Shown here one piece after another: positions 25,746 through 35,134 of a stretch of 64,000 nt of DNA. The stretch is from Erythrobacter sp. UBA1916 (GTDB lineage: Bacteria; Pseudomonadota; Alphaproteobacteria; Sphingomonadales; Sphingomonadaceae): positions 28,262 to 92,261 of the forward strand of contig DDFY01000005.1 in the NCBI GenBank assembly GCA_002337385.1. The letters are read 5' to 3'. Position numbers and translations under genes: made by a program. Numbering within the stretch: the stretch's first letter is position 1; each line of letters opens with the position of its first letter. The notes beneath the pieces were generated by a model, which made no database searches, had not been told where the DNA came from, and saw nothing but the letters and a program-made list of their open reading frames with translations.

Positions 25746-27238
25746 CCCATGCTGAAGGTCGCACCGCCTGCGTGATCGGCGCCGGATTTGGCGGGCTTGC
25801 CCTTGCCATCCGCCTGCAAAGCGCCGGCATCTCCACCACCGTGATCGAATCGCGCGACAAGCCCGGCGGACGGGCCTATTTCTGGGAGCGCGACGGTTTC
25901 ACCTTCGATGCCGGGCCCACCGTCGTCACCGATCCCGATTGCCTCAAGGAACTATGGGCGCTCTCGGGCCACGACATGGCGGCCGATGTCGAGCTGATGC
26001 CGGTCATGCCGTTTTACCGGCTCAACTGGCCCGACGGCACCAACTTCGACTATTCGAACGACGAGGCCTCGCTGCGCAAGGAGATCGCCAAGCTCGATCC
26101 CGCCGACGTGCAGGGCTACGAACGGTTCCTCGAATATTCCGCCGGGGTGTTCGAGGAGGGCTACGTCAAGCTCGGCAAGGTGCCGTTCCTCGACTTCTCC
26201 TCGATGATCAAGGCCGCGCCTGCTCTGATGAAGTACCAGGCCTGGCGCAGCGTCTATGCCATGGTCAGCAAGTTCATCCGCAGCGAAAAGCTGCGCGAGG
26301 CGCTGAGCTTTCACACCCTGCTGGTAGGTGGCAACCCGATGAAGACCAGCGCGATCTACGCGCTGATCCATAAGCTGGAGAAAGACGGCGGCGTGTGGTG
26401 GACGCGCGGCGGCACCAACCGCCTGATCGCCGGCATGGTGCGCCATTTCGAGCGGATCGGCGGCAAGGTCATGCTCGGCGATCCGGTCAGCCGGATCGAG
26501 ACGCTCGGCAAGCGCGCCAAGGGCGTGCACACCAAGAGCGGCTGGTACGGCGAATTCGACGCGGTCGCCTCGAACGCCGATATCGTCCACTCCTACCGCG
26601 ACCTGCTCGGCGACAGCCACCGGGGCAAGGCGCAAGGCAAGGCGCTGACGAAGAAGAGTTTCTCGCCCAGCCTGTTCGTGGTCCACTTCGGGGTCGAGGG
26701 CAGCTGGCCCGGCATTCCGCACCACATGATCCTGTTCGGCCCGCGCTACAAAGGCCTGCTCGACGACATCTATACCCACGGCGTGCTGCCCGACGACTTC
26801 TCGATCTACCTCCACCACCCGACCGTGACCGACCCCAGCATGGCGCCCGAGGGCAAGAGCACCTTCTATGCGCTGGTGCCGGTGGCGCATCGGGGCAAGC
26901 TGGCGATCGACTGGTCGGTGGTTGGGCCGCAGCTGGAAAAGCGCATCCTCGATGAAGTCGGACGGCGGCTGATCCCCGACATCCACGACCGGATCGTCAC
27001 CAGCTTCCACTATGCGCCGACCGACTTCAGCCGCGATCTGAACGCCCACCTCGGCAGCGCCTTCAGCCTTGAACCGGTGCTTACACAAAGCGCATGGTTC
27101 CGCGGGCACAATCGCGATGACGTGATCGAGAACTTCTACCTCGTGGGCGCGGGCACCCATCCCGGCGCGGGCATTCCCGGCGTGGTCGGCAGCGCCAAGG
27201 CAACCGCCGGGCTGATGATCGAGGATCTCGCCCGATGA
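25742..27238 (+). CDS. crtI: Phytoene desaturase
   Basis: CrtI introduces four double bonds into phytoene to give lycopene, using FAD. The 498-residue protein opens with the dinucleotide fold CVIGAGFGGLALAIRLQSAG, carries the KPGGRAYFW and FTFDAGPTVVTDP segments and the C-terminal signature NFYLVGAGTHPGAGIPGVVGSAKATA. It overlaps crtY and the following LOG gene by 4 bp each, making one tightly coupled operon. Confidence 0.97.
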   Translation: MTHAEGRTACVIGAGFGGLALAIRLQSAGISTTVIESRDKPGGRAYFWERDGFTFDAGPTVVTDPDCLKELWALSGHDMAADVELMPVMPFYRLNWPDGTNFDYSNDEASLRKEIAKLDPADVQGYERFLEYSAGVFEEGYVKLGKVPFLDFSSMIKAAPALMKYQAWRSVYAMVSKFIRSEKLREALSFHTLLVGGNPMKTSAIYALIHKLEKDGGVWWTRGGTNRLIAGMVRHFERIGGKVMLGDPVSRIETLGKRAKGVHTKSGWYGEFDAVASNADIVHSYRDLLGDSHRGKAQGKALTKKSFSPSLFVVHFGVEGSWPGIPHHMILFGPRYKGLLDDIYTHGVLPDDFSIYLHHPTVTDPSMAPEGKSTFYALVPVAHRGKLAIDWSVVGPQLEKRILDEVGRRLIPDIHDRIVTSFHYAPTDFSRDLNAHLGSAFSLEPVLTQSAWFRGHNRDDVIENFYLVGAGTHPGAGIPGVVGSAKATAGLMIEDLAR

Positions 27239-27816
27239 AGCGGCTCGCCGTCTATTGCGGTTCGGCCACCCCCGCCGACCCACGCTACATGGCGCTCGCC
27301 CGAGAGACCGGCGCAGCGCTGGCTGAGCGTGGGATTGGCGTGGTCTATGGCGGCGGCAAGGCCGGGCTGATGGGCGCGGTGGCCGATGGCTCGCTGGGCG
27401 CGGGCGGCGAGGTGATCGGCGTCATCCCCACTGCCCTTGTGAACCTCGAAGTGGCCCACAAGGGCCTGACCGAGCTGCAGGTGGTCGACACGATGCACCA
27501 GCGCAAGCAGGCCTTCACCGACCTTGCCGATGGCTTCATCACCCTGCCCGGCGGCGTGGGCACGATGGACGAGCTGTGGGAGGCGATCAGCTGGGCGCAG
27601 CTGGGCTATCACGCCAAGCCGGTCGGCCTGCTCAACGCCTTTGGCTATTACGATGGCCTGATCGCGTTCAACACACATATGGCCGAGGTCGGCTTCGTCC
27701 GCAGCGCGCATCGCGAAATCCTGATTGCCGCGGAAAGCCTCGACGACTTGCTGGCCAAGATGAGCACCTTCACTCCGGCAAAAACGGTGGTGCAGATGCG
27801 GGTGGACGACCTGTGA
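27235..27816 (+). CDS. LOG family protein (TIGR00730-type)
   Basis: The 193-residue protein carries both LOG signatures: GGGKAGLMGAVADG (about 42-55) and PGGVGTMDELWE (about 103-114). LOG enzymes release free cytokinin bases from their riboside monophosphates; bacterial members are often general nucleotide 5'-monophosphate phosphoribohydrolases. It is embedded in the carotenoid operon, overlapping crtI and crtB by 4 bp each. A link to carotenoid synthesis is not known; coregulation is what the sequence shows. Confidence 0.9.
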   Translation: MKRLAVYCGSATPADPRYMALARETGAALAERGIGVVYGGGKAGLMGAVADGSLGAGGEVIGVIPTALVNLEVAHKGLTELQVVDTMHQRKQAFTDLADGFITLPGGVGTMDELWEAISWAQLGYHAKPVGLLNAFGYYDGLIAFNTHMAEVGFVRSAHREILIAAESLDDLLAKMSTFTPAKTVVQMRVDDL

Positions 27817-28898
27817 AGCGCATCCGCCCTCGCCCGCTGGTCGCCAGCCTCGTCGTCAAGCAGCCCTATCGCTCAGCCGGCGGCGGGCGCAGCCGGGCAG
27901 CGCTCGTGAAACGGTCTGCGGAATCTATCGCGCTGGGCTCGAAGAGCTTTGCCACCGCCTCGCTGCTGTTCGACAAGACCACCCGTGATCGCGCGCACCT
28001 GCTCTATGCCTGGTGCCGCCGCTGCGACGACATTGCCGACGGGCAGGACCACGGCGGCCCGCTCAACCTTGACGAGAAGCAAGGGCACGACCGGGTCGAA
28101 GCGATCCGCATCCTCACCCACCGCGCGCTGGATGGCCAGCCGACGTCGGACCTCGCCTTTGACGCGCTCGGACTGGTCGCCGCCGAATGCGGCCTCACAC
28201 AAGCCATGTGCGACGATGTTATCGACGGCTTCGCGCTTGATGCCGAGGGCTGGCGTCCGCGCACCGAGGCCGACCTGATGCGCTATTGCTACCATGTCGC
28301 GGGCGCGGTGGGAGTGATGATGGCCAAGGTCATGGGCGTGCCTGACAGCGAGAGCGAGACGCTTGACCGGGCCTGCGACCTCGGGCTCGCGTTCCAGCTC
28401 AGCAACATCGCCCGCGACCTTTCCGAAGACGATGCAGCGGGCCGCTGCTACCTGCCGGTCGAATGGCTGGTGGAGATGGATATCCCGCCCGGCCAGCTGA
28501 TGAAGCCGATGTACCGCGACAAGCTGGTCACGCTGGCACGGCGGCTGGTCCATATGGCCGAACAGCACGAAGCGGCAGCTCGGCTGGGCGCACGGCACCT
28601 GCACTTCCGCCAGCGCTGGGCGGTGCTGTCGGCGGCGAACATCTATGGCGCGATCGGGCGCAAGGTGGTCGAGGCGGCAGAGCTGGCATGGGACAGCCGG
28701 GTGCATACGACCAAGTTCGAGAAGCTCGGCCATGTGCTCTCGGCGCTGAAGGAAGCGCGGCTGGGGGCCTGGCCGCCCAGCGAAATGCCGAAGTGGACGC
28801 GCGGCGAACTGATGGTGCGCGCACGCATGGCGGGCAAGCCTGCCGAGGTGAAGTACACTCCGCTGCGCGACGAGGACGTGCGCAAGAAAGAGGACTGA
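27813..28898 (+). CDS. crtB: Phytoene synthase, GTG start
   Basis: CrtB condenses two geranylgeranyl diphosphates into phytoene. The protein of 361 residues has both aspartate-rich motifs: RRCDDIADG (about 69-77) and DLSEDDAAGRCYLP (about 203-216). It also has RFQL-like AFQLSNIARD and the C-terminal helices of the trans-prenyltransferase family. The GTG at 27813 overlaps the LOG stop (GTGA), giving an N-terminal extension of about 35 basic residues before the catalytic core; an internal start further in is possible. It is the last gene of the crt operon. Confidence 0.93.
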   Translation: MKRIRPRPLVASLVVKQPYRSAGGGRSRAALVKRSAESIALGSKSFATASLLFDKTTRDRAHLLYAWCRRCDDIADGQDHGGPLNLDEKQGHDRVEAIRILTHRALDGQPTSDLAFDALGLVAAECGLTQAMCDDVIDGFALDAEGWRPRTEADLMRYCYHVAGAVGVMMAKVMGVPDSESETLDRACDLGLAFQLSNIARDLSEDDAAGRCYLPVEWLVEMDIPPGQLMKPMYRDKLVTLARRLVHMAEQHEAAARLGARHLHFRQRWAVLSAANIYGAIGRKVVEAAELAWDSRVHTTKFEKLGHVLSALKEARLGAWPPSEMPKWTRGELMVRARMAGKPAEVKYTPLRDEDVRKKED

Positions 28899-28929
28899 GC
28901 CTCACAAGCTCAGGACAAACGGGTGCGGA

Positions 28930-30405
28930 TCAGTCGCCGAGGTATTCCGCCAAGGCAGCGCGCTGCTCCGCGCTCATATGCAGCCCCAGCTTAGTGCGGC
29001 GCCACAGCACATCCTCGGCGGTCTGCGCCCATTCCACGCGCTTGAGGTACTCCACCTCGGCCTCGCTCAAACCGCAGCCGAAGTCGCGCCCGAGATCGGC
29101 GCGCGTCTTCGCCTCGCCCAGCCACAGCACCGCGTCGAGCCCATAGGCACGCCCCACCCGCAAGGCCTCGGCCTCGGTCAGGAACGGATAGTCCACCTGC
29201 AATTCGCGCACGAGGATCGGCTGCGCGAGCTTGGGGAAGTCTCCCCCCGGCAGCGGTGCATCCGCCGTCCAGGCAGGCTTGGCGAGGCAATCGAGCCGGG
29301 TGCCGAGCATATCCACCGCCTCCTCAGCCAAGTGGCGATAGGAGGTGATCTTGCCGCCATAGATGCCCAGCACCGGCGCACCCTCGCTCTTGGCCGAAAG
29401 CGACATGCGATAGCCGCGCGTTGCCGCCTCCGGCCGGTCTTCCCCCTCGTCGATCAGAGCGCGCACCCCGGCATAGGTCCAGACGACATCTTCGCGGGCG
29501 ATCGGATCGGCGAAGTTCGCGTTAAACGCCTCGATCAGATAGGCGATCTCGGCCTCGCTGGCATTCACATCGTCGAGCGGACCGTCATGATCGGCATCGG
29601 TGGTGCCGATCAGGGTGAACTCGCCCTCATAGGGAATGGCAAAGCAAATCCGCGTGTCGGGCAGTTGCAGGATATAGGCGCGATCATGCCCGAAGCGGCG
29701 GCGCACAATGATATGCGAACCGCGCACCCGGCGCAGGCCGAAAGCAGGTTTGCGACCCATCGTGCGCGCGACATCATCGGCCCCCGGCCCGCCCGCATTG
29801 ACCACGGCGCGGGCGCGATAGCTGCCCTGCACACTCGTGACCTGCCACAGCCCGTCGCCATCGCGCCGCGCGCTGGTGACAGGCTCGCGGGTGCGGACCT
29901 CGGCCCCCTTGCGCGCGGCATCGAGCGCGTTGAGCACCACCAGCCGCGCATCGTCGACCCAGCAGTCCGAATATTCGAAGCCGTGCGTCGGCCCCGGCAA
30001 CAGCGCCTTGCCCGCCGCATCGCGCTTCAGCCTTATCGTGCGGGTGGCCGAAAGGTCTTCGCGCTTGCCGATATGGTCATAGAGAAACAGCCCTGCGCGC
30101 AGCATCCAGCGCGGGCGCATCCCCTCGCTCACCGGCAGCACGAAGCGCATTGGCCAGACGATGTGCGGGGCAATGGCCCACAGCTTCTCGCGCTCGCCCA
30201 GTGCCTCGCGCACCAGCGCGAACTCGGCATATTCGAGATAGCGCAGGCCGCCGTGGATCAGCTTGGTCGACTTGCTCGAGGTGCCGCTGGCAAGGTCGCC
30301 CGCTTCGAGCAGCAGGACCTTCGCCCCGCGCCCGGCGGCGTCGCGCGCCACGCCCGCGCCGTTGACCCCGCCGCCGATCACGATGAGGTCGTAAAGCGCG
30401 CTCAC
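28930..30405 (-). CDS. glpD: Glycerol-3-phosphate dehydrogenase (FAD, aerobic)
   Basis: GlpD oxidises glycerol 3-phosphate to dihydroxyacetone phosphate at the inner membrane, passing electrons to quinone. The 491-residue protein has the FAD-binding start DLIVIGGGVNGAGVARDAAGRG, the SSKSTKLIHGGLRYLE signature and the IPYEGEFTLIGTTDADHDGP segment, with a C-terminal DAO_C domain. Its start overlaps the stop of the upstream MFS gene by 4 bp. No glpF, glpK or glpR is visible, which is unusual for glpD. Confidence 0.95.
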   Translation of the reverse strand: MSALYDLIVIGGGVNGAGVARDAAGRGAKVLLLEAGDLASGTSSKSTKLIHGGLRYLEYAEFALVREALGEREKLWAIAPHIVWPMRFVLPVSEGMRPRWMLRAGLFLYDHIGKREDLSATRTIRLKRDAAGKALLPGPTHGFEYSDCWVDDARLVVLNALDAARKGAEVRTREPVTSARRDGDGLWQVTSVQGSYRARAVVNAGGPGADDVARTMGRKPAFGLRRVRGSHIIVRRRFGHDRAYILQLPDTRICFAIPYEGEFTLIGTTDADHDGPLDDVNASEAEIAYLIEAFNANFADPIAREDVVWTYAGVRALIDEGEDRPEAATRGYRMSLSAKSEGAPVLGIYGGKITSYRHLAEEAVDMLGTRLDCLAKPAWTADAPLPGGDFPKLAQPILVRELQVDYPFLTEAEALRVGRAYGLDAVLWLGEAKTRADLGRDFGCGLSEAEVEYLKRVEWAQTAEDVLWRRTKLGLHMSAEQRAALAEYLGD

Positions 30406-31652
30406 CTTAGCGGAACCGTCTTCTGCGGAGGATAGTGGAGGCGGCGGAACAGCACGCCCCGCTCGCTGAACAGCACAAGGATCAGCGCCATCACCGAGGT
30501 GCCGAGCAGCGACCAGGCGAAGGGTAGCGCCGTGCCGTCATAAGATTGCCCGATCACCACGCCGACCATGGCCGCGCCGAACATGCGGAAGAAGGTCTGT
30601 ATGCTCGAAGCAGCGCCCGCGATGTTCGAGAACGGCTGCATCGCAATCGAGCTGAAGTTTGAACCGAGGAAGCCGATCAGGGCGAGGTTCACGCTCATCA
30701 ACGGCAGGAACCAGTAAATGTTGCCCGGGTGGGCATAGGACGACCAGACCTGCGTCGCGCTGACCACGATGAACATCAAGGTGCCCGCATGGCTCACCCG
30801 CCGCGCGCCAAAACGCATCACGATGCGCGAATTGACGAGGCTGGAAATCGCCATCATCGCCGCCGTCCCGCCGAACAGCACCGGGAACCAGGTGCCTACG
30901 CCGAAAAAGTCCTGATAGAGCTGCTGCGCCGAGTTCACATAGCCGAACACACCGCCCATCAGCAGCGCCGCGCCGAACACGTAGCCAACCGCCTGCCGGT
31001 TCAACACCGCTATCTTCATGTTCCGCAAGATCACCGGAACGTCGATGTGCTGGCGGTTTTTCTCACTGAGCGTCTCGGGCAGACGGAACCAGACCCACAC
31101 GGCCGCAATCCCCCCCATCATCGCCAGCGCGGCGAAAATGAACCGCCATCCGGCCACCAGCGCAATCGCTGCGCCAAGGCTGGGCGCGACCACGGGCACG
31201 GTGATGAACACGGCCGAGACCAGCGACATCAACCGCGCCATCGCATCGCCTTCGTAGAGATCGCGCACGATGGCCATCGGCGTGACCATGAGGCCCGCAC
31301 AGACCACGCCGGTGAGCCCGCGCACCCACAACAACACCTCGAAATCGGTGAGGAAGGCGGTGACAAGCGACAAGGTGCAATAGGCAGCCAGCGCGGTGAG
31401 GATGATCGGGCGGCGGCCGAAACGGTCGGCAAAGCTGCCCGGCACGAGACAGCCGATACCCATCGCGATGGTATAGACCGCCACCACCAGCTGACGGCGA
31501 TTCCCGTCGACCACGGCGAGATCGCGGGCGATCTCGTCGAGCAAGGGCAGCATGGCGTCGATGGCGAGCGCGTTGAGGCTCATCATCAGGGCGAGCAGCC
31601 CGACCAGCTCGCGGGGGCCAATCTGTATATCGGAGGACTTGCGCTTGGGCAT
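30402..31652 (-). CDS. Bcr/CflA family drug-efflux MFS transporter
   Basis: The 416-residue protein has 12 membrane helices. Family signs are LLALMMSLNALAIDAMLPLLDEIARDL at helix 1, GQ-like IAMGIGCLVPGSFADRFGRRPIIL after helix 2 and RGLTGVVCAGLMVTPMAIVRDLYEGDAMARLMS near helix 4-5. Such proteins export drugs or small metabolites with proton antiport. The start MPKRKSS at 31652 is preferred; the longer frame to 31688 lacks a good signal. It is upstream of and overlaps glpD. Confidence 0.88.
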   Translation of the reverse strand: MPKRKSSDIQIGPRELVGLLALMMSLNALAIDAMLPLLDEIARDLAVVDGNRRQLVVAVYTIAMGIGCLVPGSFADRFGRRPIILTALAAYCTLSLVTAFLTDFEVLLWVRGLTGVVCAGLMVTPMAIVRDLYEGDAMARLMSLVSAVFITVPVVAPSLGAAIALVAGWRFIFAALAMMGGIAAVWVWFRLPETLSEKNRQHIDVPVILRNMKIAVLNRQAVGYVFGAALLMGGVFGYVNSAQQLYQDFFGVGTWFPVLFGGTAAMMAISSLVNSRIVMRFGARRVSHAGTLMFIVVSATQVWSSYAHPGNIYWFLPLMSVNLALIGFLGSNFSSIAMQPFSNIAGAASSIQTFFRMFGAAMVGVVIGQSYDGTALPFAWSLLGTSVMALILVLFSERGVLFRRLHYPPQKTVPLR

Positions 31653-31717
31653 GCAATGGCCCTTATCGGCTCTGTTGCATTGCCGCAAACGCCAAAACGC
31701 ACCATATTCGTTCCACC

Positions 31718-32833
31718 ATGCTGGACGACGACGCCGAAGCGCCCGAAGAAGCTCTGGGGCTACGCAAGATCATCCATGTCGATATGGATGCCTTCTTCGC
31801 CAGCGTTGAACAGCGCGACGATCCCTCCTTGCGCGGCCGTCCGGTGGCGGTCGGCGGGTCCAGCGGGCGCGGCGTGGTGGCGGCGGCAAGCTATGAGGCG
31901 CGGCGCTTCGGCGTCAAAAGCGCGATGCCCTCGGTCACGGCAAAGCGGCGCTGCCCCGAGCTGATTTTCGTGAAACACCGGTTTGACGTCTATCGCGAGG
32001 TGTCGGAGCAAATCCGCGCGATCTTTCACCACTATGCCGAGGAAGTCGAACCGCTGAGCCTCGACGAGGCCTATCTCGACGTGACCGACGATATCCGCGG
32101 GATCGGCTCGGCCACCCGCATTGCCGAGCTGATCCGGGCGCAAATCCGCAAGGAAACGCAGCTCACCGCTTCGGCGGGCGTGTCGTACAACAAGTTCCTC
32201 GCCAAGCTGGCGAGCGACCAGAACAAGCCCGACGGCCTGTGTGTGATCCGCCCCGGCGAAGGCGCGCAGTTCGTCGCCTCGCTGCCGGTGCGCCGGTTCC
32301 ACGGGATCGGCCCCAAGGGCGCGGAGAAGATGGCGCGGCTGGGGATCGAAACCGGCGCTGACCTCGCGACCAAGGACCGCGCCTACCTCGCCGCCCATTT
32401 CGGCAGCTTTGGTGACTACCTTTTTCGCGCCGCGCGCGGAATTGATCTGCGCCCCGTGCGGTCGAACCGGGCGCGCAAGTCGATCGGCGGGGAACGGACC
32501 TTCTCCGAGGATATCTCCAAGCCCGAGGAACTGCGCGAAACGCTGGCGCGGATCGTCGACATCGTGTGGGAACGGATCGCCGAAAAGCAGGCGCGCGGGC
32601 GCACGGTAACGCTGAAACTCAAATACCGTGATTTCCAGACCGCCACCCGCTCGCGCTCGGTGCCGCACTGCGTAAGCGGGCGCGACGAATTCACCCAGCT
32701 GGCCGAGGAACTGCTGGAGGCGGAACTGCCACTGGCCCAGCCGATCCGGCTGATGGGCGTGACGCTGAGCAACCTCGAACGCGCCGATGGCGATGCCCCT
32801 CCCCGCAACGACGCGCAGCTGAGCCTGCTCTAG
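31718..32833 (+). CDS. dinB: DNA polymerase IV
   Basis: This is a Y-family translesion polymerase of 371 residues. It carries the catalytic signatures IIHVDMDAFFASVEQRDDP (about 19-37) and EEVEPLSLDEAYLDVT, then helix-hairpin-helix elements and a little-finger domain (KSIGGERTFSEDI). There is no clear C-terminal beta-clamp motif beyond the last DAQLSLL, which is itself a reasonable QLxLF-type clamp-binding peptide. No alphaproteobacterial LexA box (GTTC-N7-GTTC) is visible upstream. Its stop overlaps that of the convergent Nudix gene by 4 bp. Confidence 0.93.
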   Translation: MLDDDAEAPEEALGLRKIIHVDMDAFFASVEQRDDPSLRGRPVAVGGSSGRGVVAAASYEARRFGVKSAMPSVTAKRRCPELIFVKHRFDVYREVSEQIRAIFHHYAEEVEPLSLDEAYLDVTDDIRGIGSATRIAELIRAQIRKETQLTASAGVSYNKFLAKLASDQNKPDGLCVIRPGEGAQFVASLPVRRFHGIGPKGAEKMARLGIETGADLATKDRAYLAAHFGSFGDYLFRAARGIDLRPVRSNRARKSIGGERTFSEDISKPEELRETLARIVDIVWERIAEKQARGRTVTLKLKYRDFQTATRSRSVPHCVSGRDEFTQLAEELLEAELPLAQPIRLMGVTLSNLERADGDAPPRNDAQLSLL

Positions 32834-33291
32834 ATCCGCGCGATGCGGATACAGTCGCCGACGCTCGCCTTGCGTTCGTCAGGCAAGGCGATGCGCGCAA
32901 ACCAGCCGGCGGCGACGATCTCGCGGCCATCGCCGTGAGGCTCGCCCTCGGCCTCGCCGATCACGACATGGAGCACATTGGTCGCCCCGTGCAGATCGCG
33001 CTGGTGCGCCCCGAGTGAGCGGGCCGCATGGAGGGCAAGTCCGGTTTCCTCGGCAAATTCGCGGCGGGCGGCCTCAAGCGGGTCTTCGTCGCGCCCAATC
33101 CCTCCGCCGGGAAACTGCCAGAGCGACCCATCGTAGCTTGGCCGCACCAGCAGCAGTTCGCCCGCGCGATTGCGCGCGATCACCGCGCAGCCATGCACGG
33201 TGGGCTTGCGCAAGCGCCAGTACCACAGGCGCAGGTGGTGAGCGATGCGATAGGCCAGGCGTGCGAGCGCCCGTTGGCTCAGGCGAAGCAT
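32830..33291 (-). CDS. Nudix hydrolase
   Basis: The 153-residue protein contains a complete Nudix box, GGGIGRDEDPLEAARREFAEETGL (about 62-85, fitting G-x5-E-x7-REUxEExG). Members cleave nucleoside diphosphates linked to another moiety. The basic N-terminus (LRLSQRALARLAYRIAHHLRLWYWRLRKP) is longer than in minimal Nudix proteins. It overlaps the 3' end of the pgl gene by 13 bp on the same strand, so the two are probably coexpressed. Confidence 0.88.
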   Translation of the reverse strand: MLRLSQRALARLAYRIAHHLRLWYWRLRKPTVHGCAVIARNRAGELLLVRPSYDGSLWQFPGGGIGRDEDPLEAARREFAEETGLALHAARSLGAHQRDLHGATNVLHVVIGEAEGEPHGDGREIVAAGWFARIALPDERKASVGDCIRIARI

Positions 33292-33899
33292 GTCACCGTC
33301 TGCCGCGCCGCGCCAAGCAGCCGCGCCACGGGCAGATCGTGTGCACCGGCTCGTGCGCCGTCGAACACCTTGAGCTTGTCGTCACCGCGGATCACGAACA
33401 TCAGTTCGTCGGTATCGAGCAAGGCCGGAATGGTAAGCGTCAGCCGGTCGAACGGCGCTTCGGGCGGCAGCGGATCGGGCGTCAGGCGGCGAACCGCCAC
33501 CTGATCATCCACCTGCGGATCGGTGTTGGGAAACAGCGAGGCAATGTGGCCGTCGGCCCCCATCCCGAGCCAGACGAGCGAAAAATGCGGCGGCGCGGCG
33601 CCCTCTTCCAAGGCAACCACACGCGCGCCGAGCGGCTCAAGCAGAGCGCGCAGCTTGCCGGTGTTGCTGGCGGCGTGGTCCTCGGGAACGATCCGGTCGT
33701 CGCCCGGCCAGACCTCGATCCCGCTCCAGTCGGTCATGGTCTCGGCCAGTTTCTGCAGGATCGGGAACGGGGTCGATCCGCCCGGCAGACAGATCGCTAT
33801 GGGGCGATGGTCTTCGCGCAGGCGGGCTTTGAGAAGGCCTTCGAGGAAGGCGGCAATGGCGGCATCATCCGCCTGCTGGACGAGGTCTACGTTGGTCAT
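33279..33899 (-). CDS. pgl: 6-phosphogluconolactonase
   Basis: Pgl hydrolyses 6-phosphogluconolactone in the pentose phosphate and Entner-Doudoroff routes. The 206-residue protein shows ICLPGGSTPFPILQKLAE, WPGDDRIVPEDHAASN and VWLGMGADGHIASLFPNTD, the three signature blocks of the SugarP_isomerase/NagB-like lactonase family. It is shorter than some homologues at the N-terminus but complete in the core. Neither zwf nor edd is adjacent, so the gene is detached from its usual partners. Confidence 0.9.
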   Translation of the reverse strand: MTNVDLVQQADDAAIAAFLEGLLKARLREDHRPIAICLPGGSTPFPILQKLAETMTDWSGIEVWPGDDRIVPEDHAASNTGKLRALLEPLGARVVALEEGAAPPHFSLVWLGMGADGHIASLFPNTDPQVDDQVAVRRLTPDPLPPEAPFDRLTLTIPALLDTDELMFVIRGDDKLKVFDGARAGAHDLPVARLLGAARQTVTCFA

Positions 33900-33956
33900 G
33901 CCCGCTGCCTACACCGCAGCGCGCCCCATGGCGAGCCGCGGTGAGGCCCGGACGGT

Positions 33957-34418
33957 TCACCCGAGAGATGCCTTGAGGAACCACAACCGTTGTTCGGCCA
34001 TGTCGGTCCAGTCGTCGATCAGGCCGTCGGTGGCGTTGTCACCCGCCTTGTCGGCTGCGTCCTTGAGCGCCTTGAGGCTGGCGATGAGCGCGGCATTATC
34101 TTCGCTCAGCTGCTTCACCATCGTATCGGCATCGAGGTCAGTAGCGTTCTCTTCGGGCACGCTGGTGGCGGCCATGATCGTCGACAGCGAGGTCAGCGTC
34201 TTCGCATCGTTCTTGCGCACGCGCTCGGCGATAATGTCGATCTGGCCCTGAATCTCGACGGCCTGCTCGTCAAACAGCAGGTGCAGGTCGCGGAAACGCG
34301 GGCCCTTCACATGCCAGTGGAAGTTCTTGGTCTTGATATAGAGCGCGAAATGATCGGCCAGCAGGCCATTCAGACCCTCGATCAGTGCCTGCTTCGAATT
34401 GTCACCCGTGGTAGCCAT
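33957..34418 (-). CDS. dps: Dps-family DNA-binding ferritin
   Basis: Dps forms a hollow dodecamer that oxidises and stores iron and shields DNA from peroxide damage. The 153-residue sequence has the ferroxidase-site segment FHWHVKGPRFRDLHLLFDEQAVEIQGQIDIIAERVR (about 32-67), the hallmark of the family, with the histidine and the aspartate/glutamate ligands intact. The upstream region (34419-34527) shows no OxyR-like site. It lies near an OxyR-family gene, though not in the same operon. Confidence 0.93.
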   Translation of the reverse strand: MATTGDNSKQALIEGLNGLLADHFALYIKTKNFHWHVKGPRFRDLHLLFDEQAVEIQGQIDIIAERVRKNDAKTLTSLSTIMAATSVPEENATDLDADTMVKQLSEDNAALIASLKALKDAADKAGDNATDGLIDDWTDMAEQRLWFLKASLG

Positions 34419-34527
34419 TGTTGATGGTCCTCTTCTTCGTTGTGATGTTCATCTTGCCAACGCCGCAACCGTGCCAACGTTTCCTCCAAATGGACGATTG
34501 CACTGATCGAAAGAACCGATCTCCCGG

Positions 34528-35082
34528 CTACGTTATTGCGATCCATCCAATCACTGTGGCCGCCAGCAGGAGCGCGACGCCAACCGATGGTCGCACGATG
34601 GCAAGCGGCAGCCGTTCCCAGTCTTCACCTGCAATTGCCGCCGCCGACAAGACCGCAAGCGCCCCTACCAGGCCACCTGCGGCGGTGAAGGCGGCAGGCG
34701 CCGTGCCGCGCGCTGCCAGCGCCAGCAACAGGAAGCCAGAAGCGCCCGAAACCAGCCGCACGGCCAGCACCAGCGCCGTCGCCACGGTGGACTGCGTCGG
34801 CTCGGCGGGCGCTGGCGAGGAGCGCAGCAACAAGAGTTCCGCCCCCGCCACCAGCAAGGCCACGGCCACGAACAGCCGCCCCGCCGCCCCGCCGAGCAGG
34901 GGCGCCATCGAGCCTGCCAGCCACACCGGCACAGTCGCAAAGGCCAGCACCGCCAGCACGATGGCGACATGGAGCCCCGGCGCCCGGCTATGCGCCTCCG
35001 ACAACCGGGCCACGAACAGTGCATCACGCCCGGCAGCGATCACCAAGACGGTGGCGAGAAAGGCGAGGAAGAAGGTCGGCAT
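34528..35082 (-). CDS. Divergent GDT1/TMEM165-like membrane protein
   Basis: The 184-residue protein has six hydrophobic helices in two halves, the arrangement of the UPF0016 (GDT1/TMEM165) cation transporter family. However, the conserved E-x-G-D-K-[TS] motif is absent: the equivalent place in the first repeat reads AAGRDALF and the second half reads SGASGFLL. Cation transport is therefore doubtful. It could be a relic or a functionally changed member. It is monocistronic, upstream of dps on the same strand. Confidence 0.55.
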   Translation of the reverse strand: MPTFFLAFLATVLVIAAGRDALFVARLSEAHSRAPGLHVAIVLAVLAFATVPVWLAGSMAPLLGGAAGRLFVAVALLVAGAELLLLRSSPAPAEPTQSTVATALVLAVRLVSGASGFLLLALAARGTAPAAFTAAGGLVGALAVLSAAAIAGEDWERLPLAIVRPSVGVALLLAATVIGWIAIT

Positions 35083-35134
35083 GCTGCCCGGTCTATATCT
35101 GTCGGGGATAGGGTGAGCTAGGCCGGATCGCCGC

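Noticed and set aside
31653..31717. Search for a LexA box upstream of dinB
   Set aside because: No GTTC-N7-GTTC or GAAC-N7-GAAC is present; a single GTTC near 31713 is not enough.
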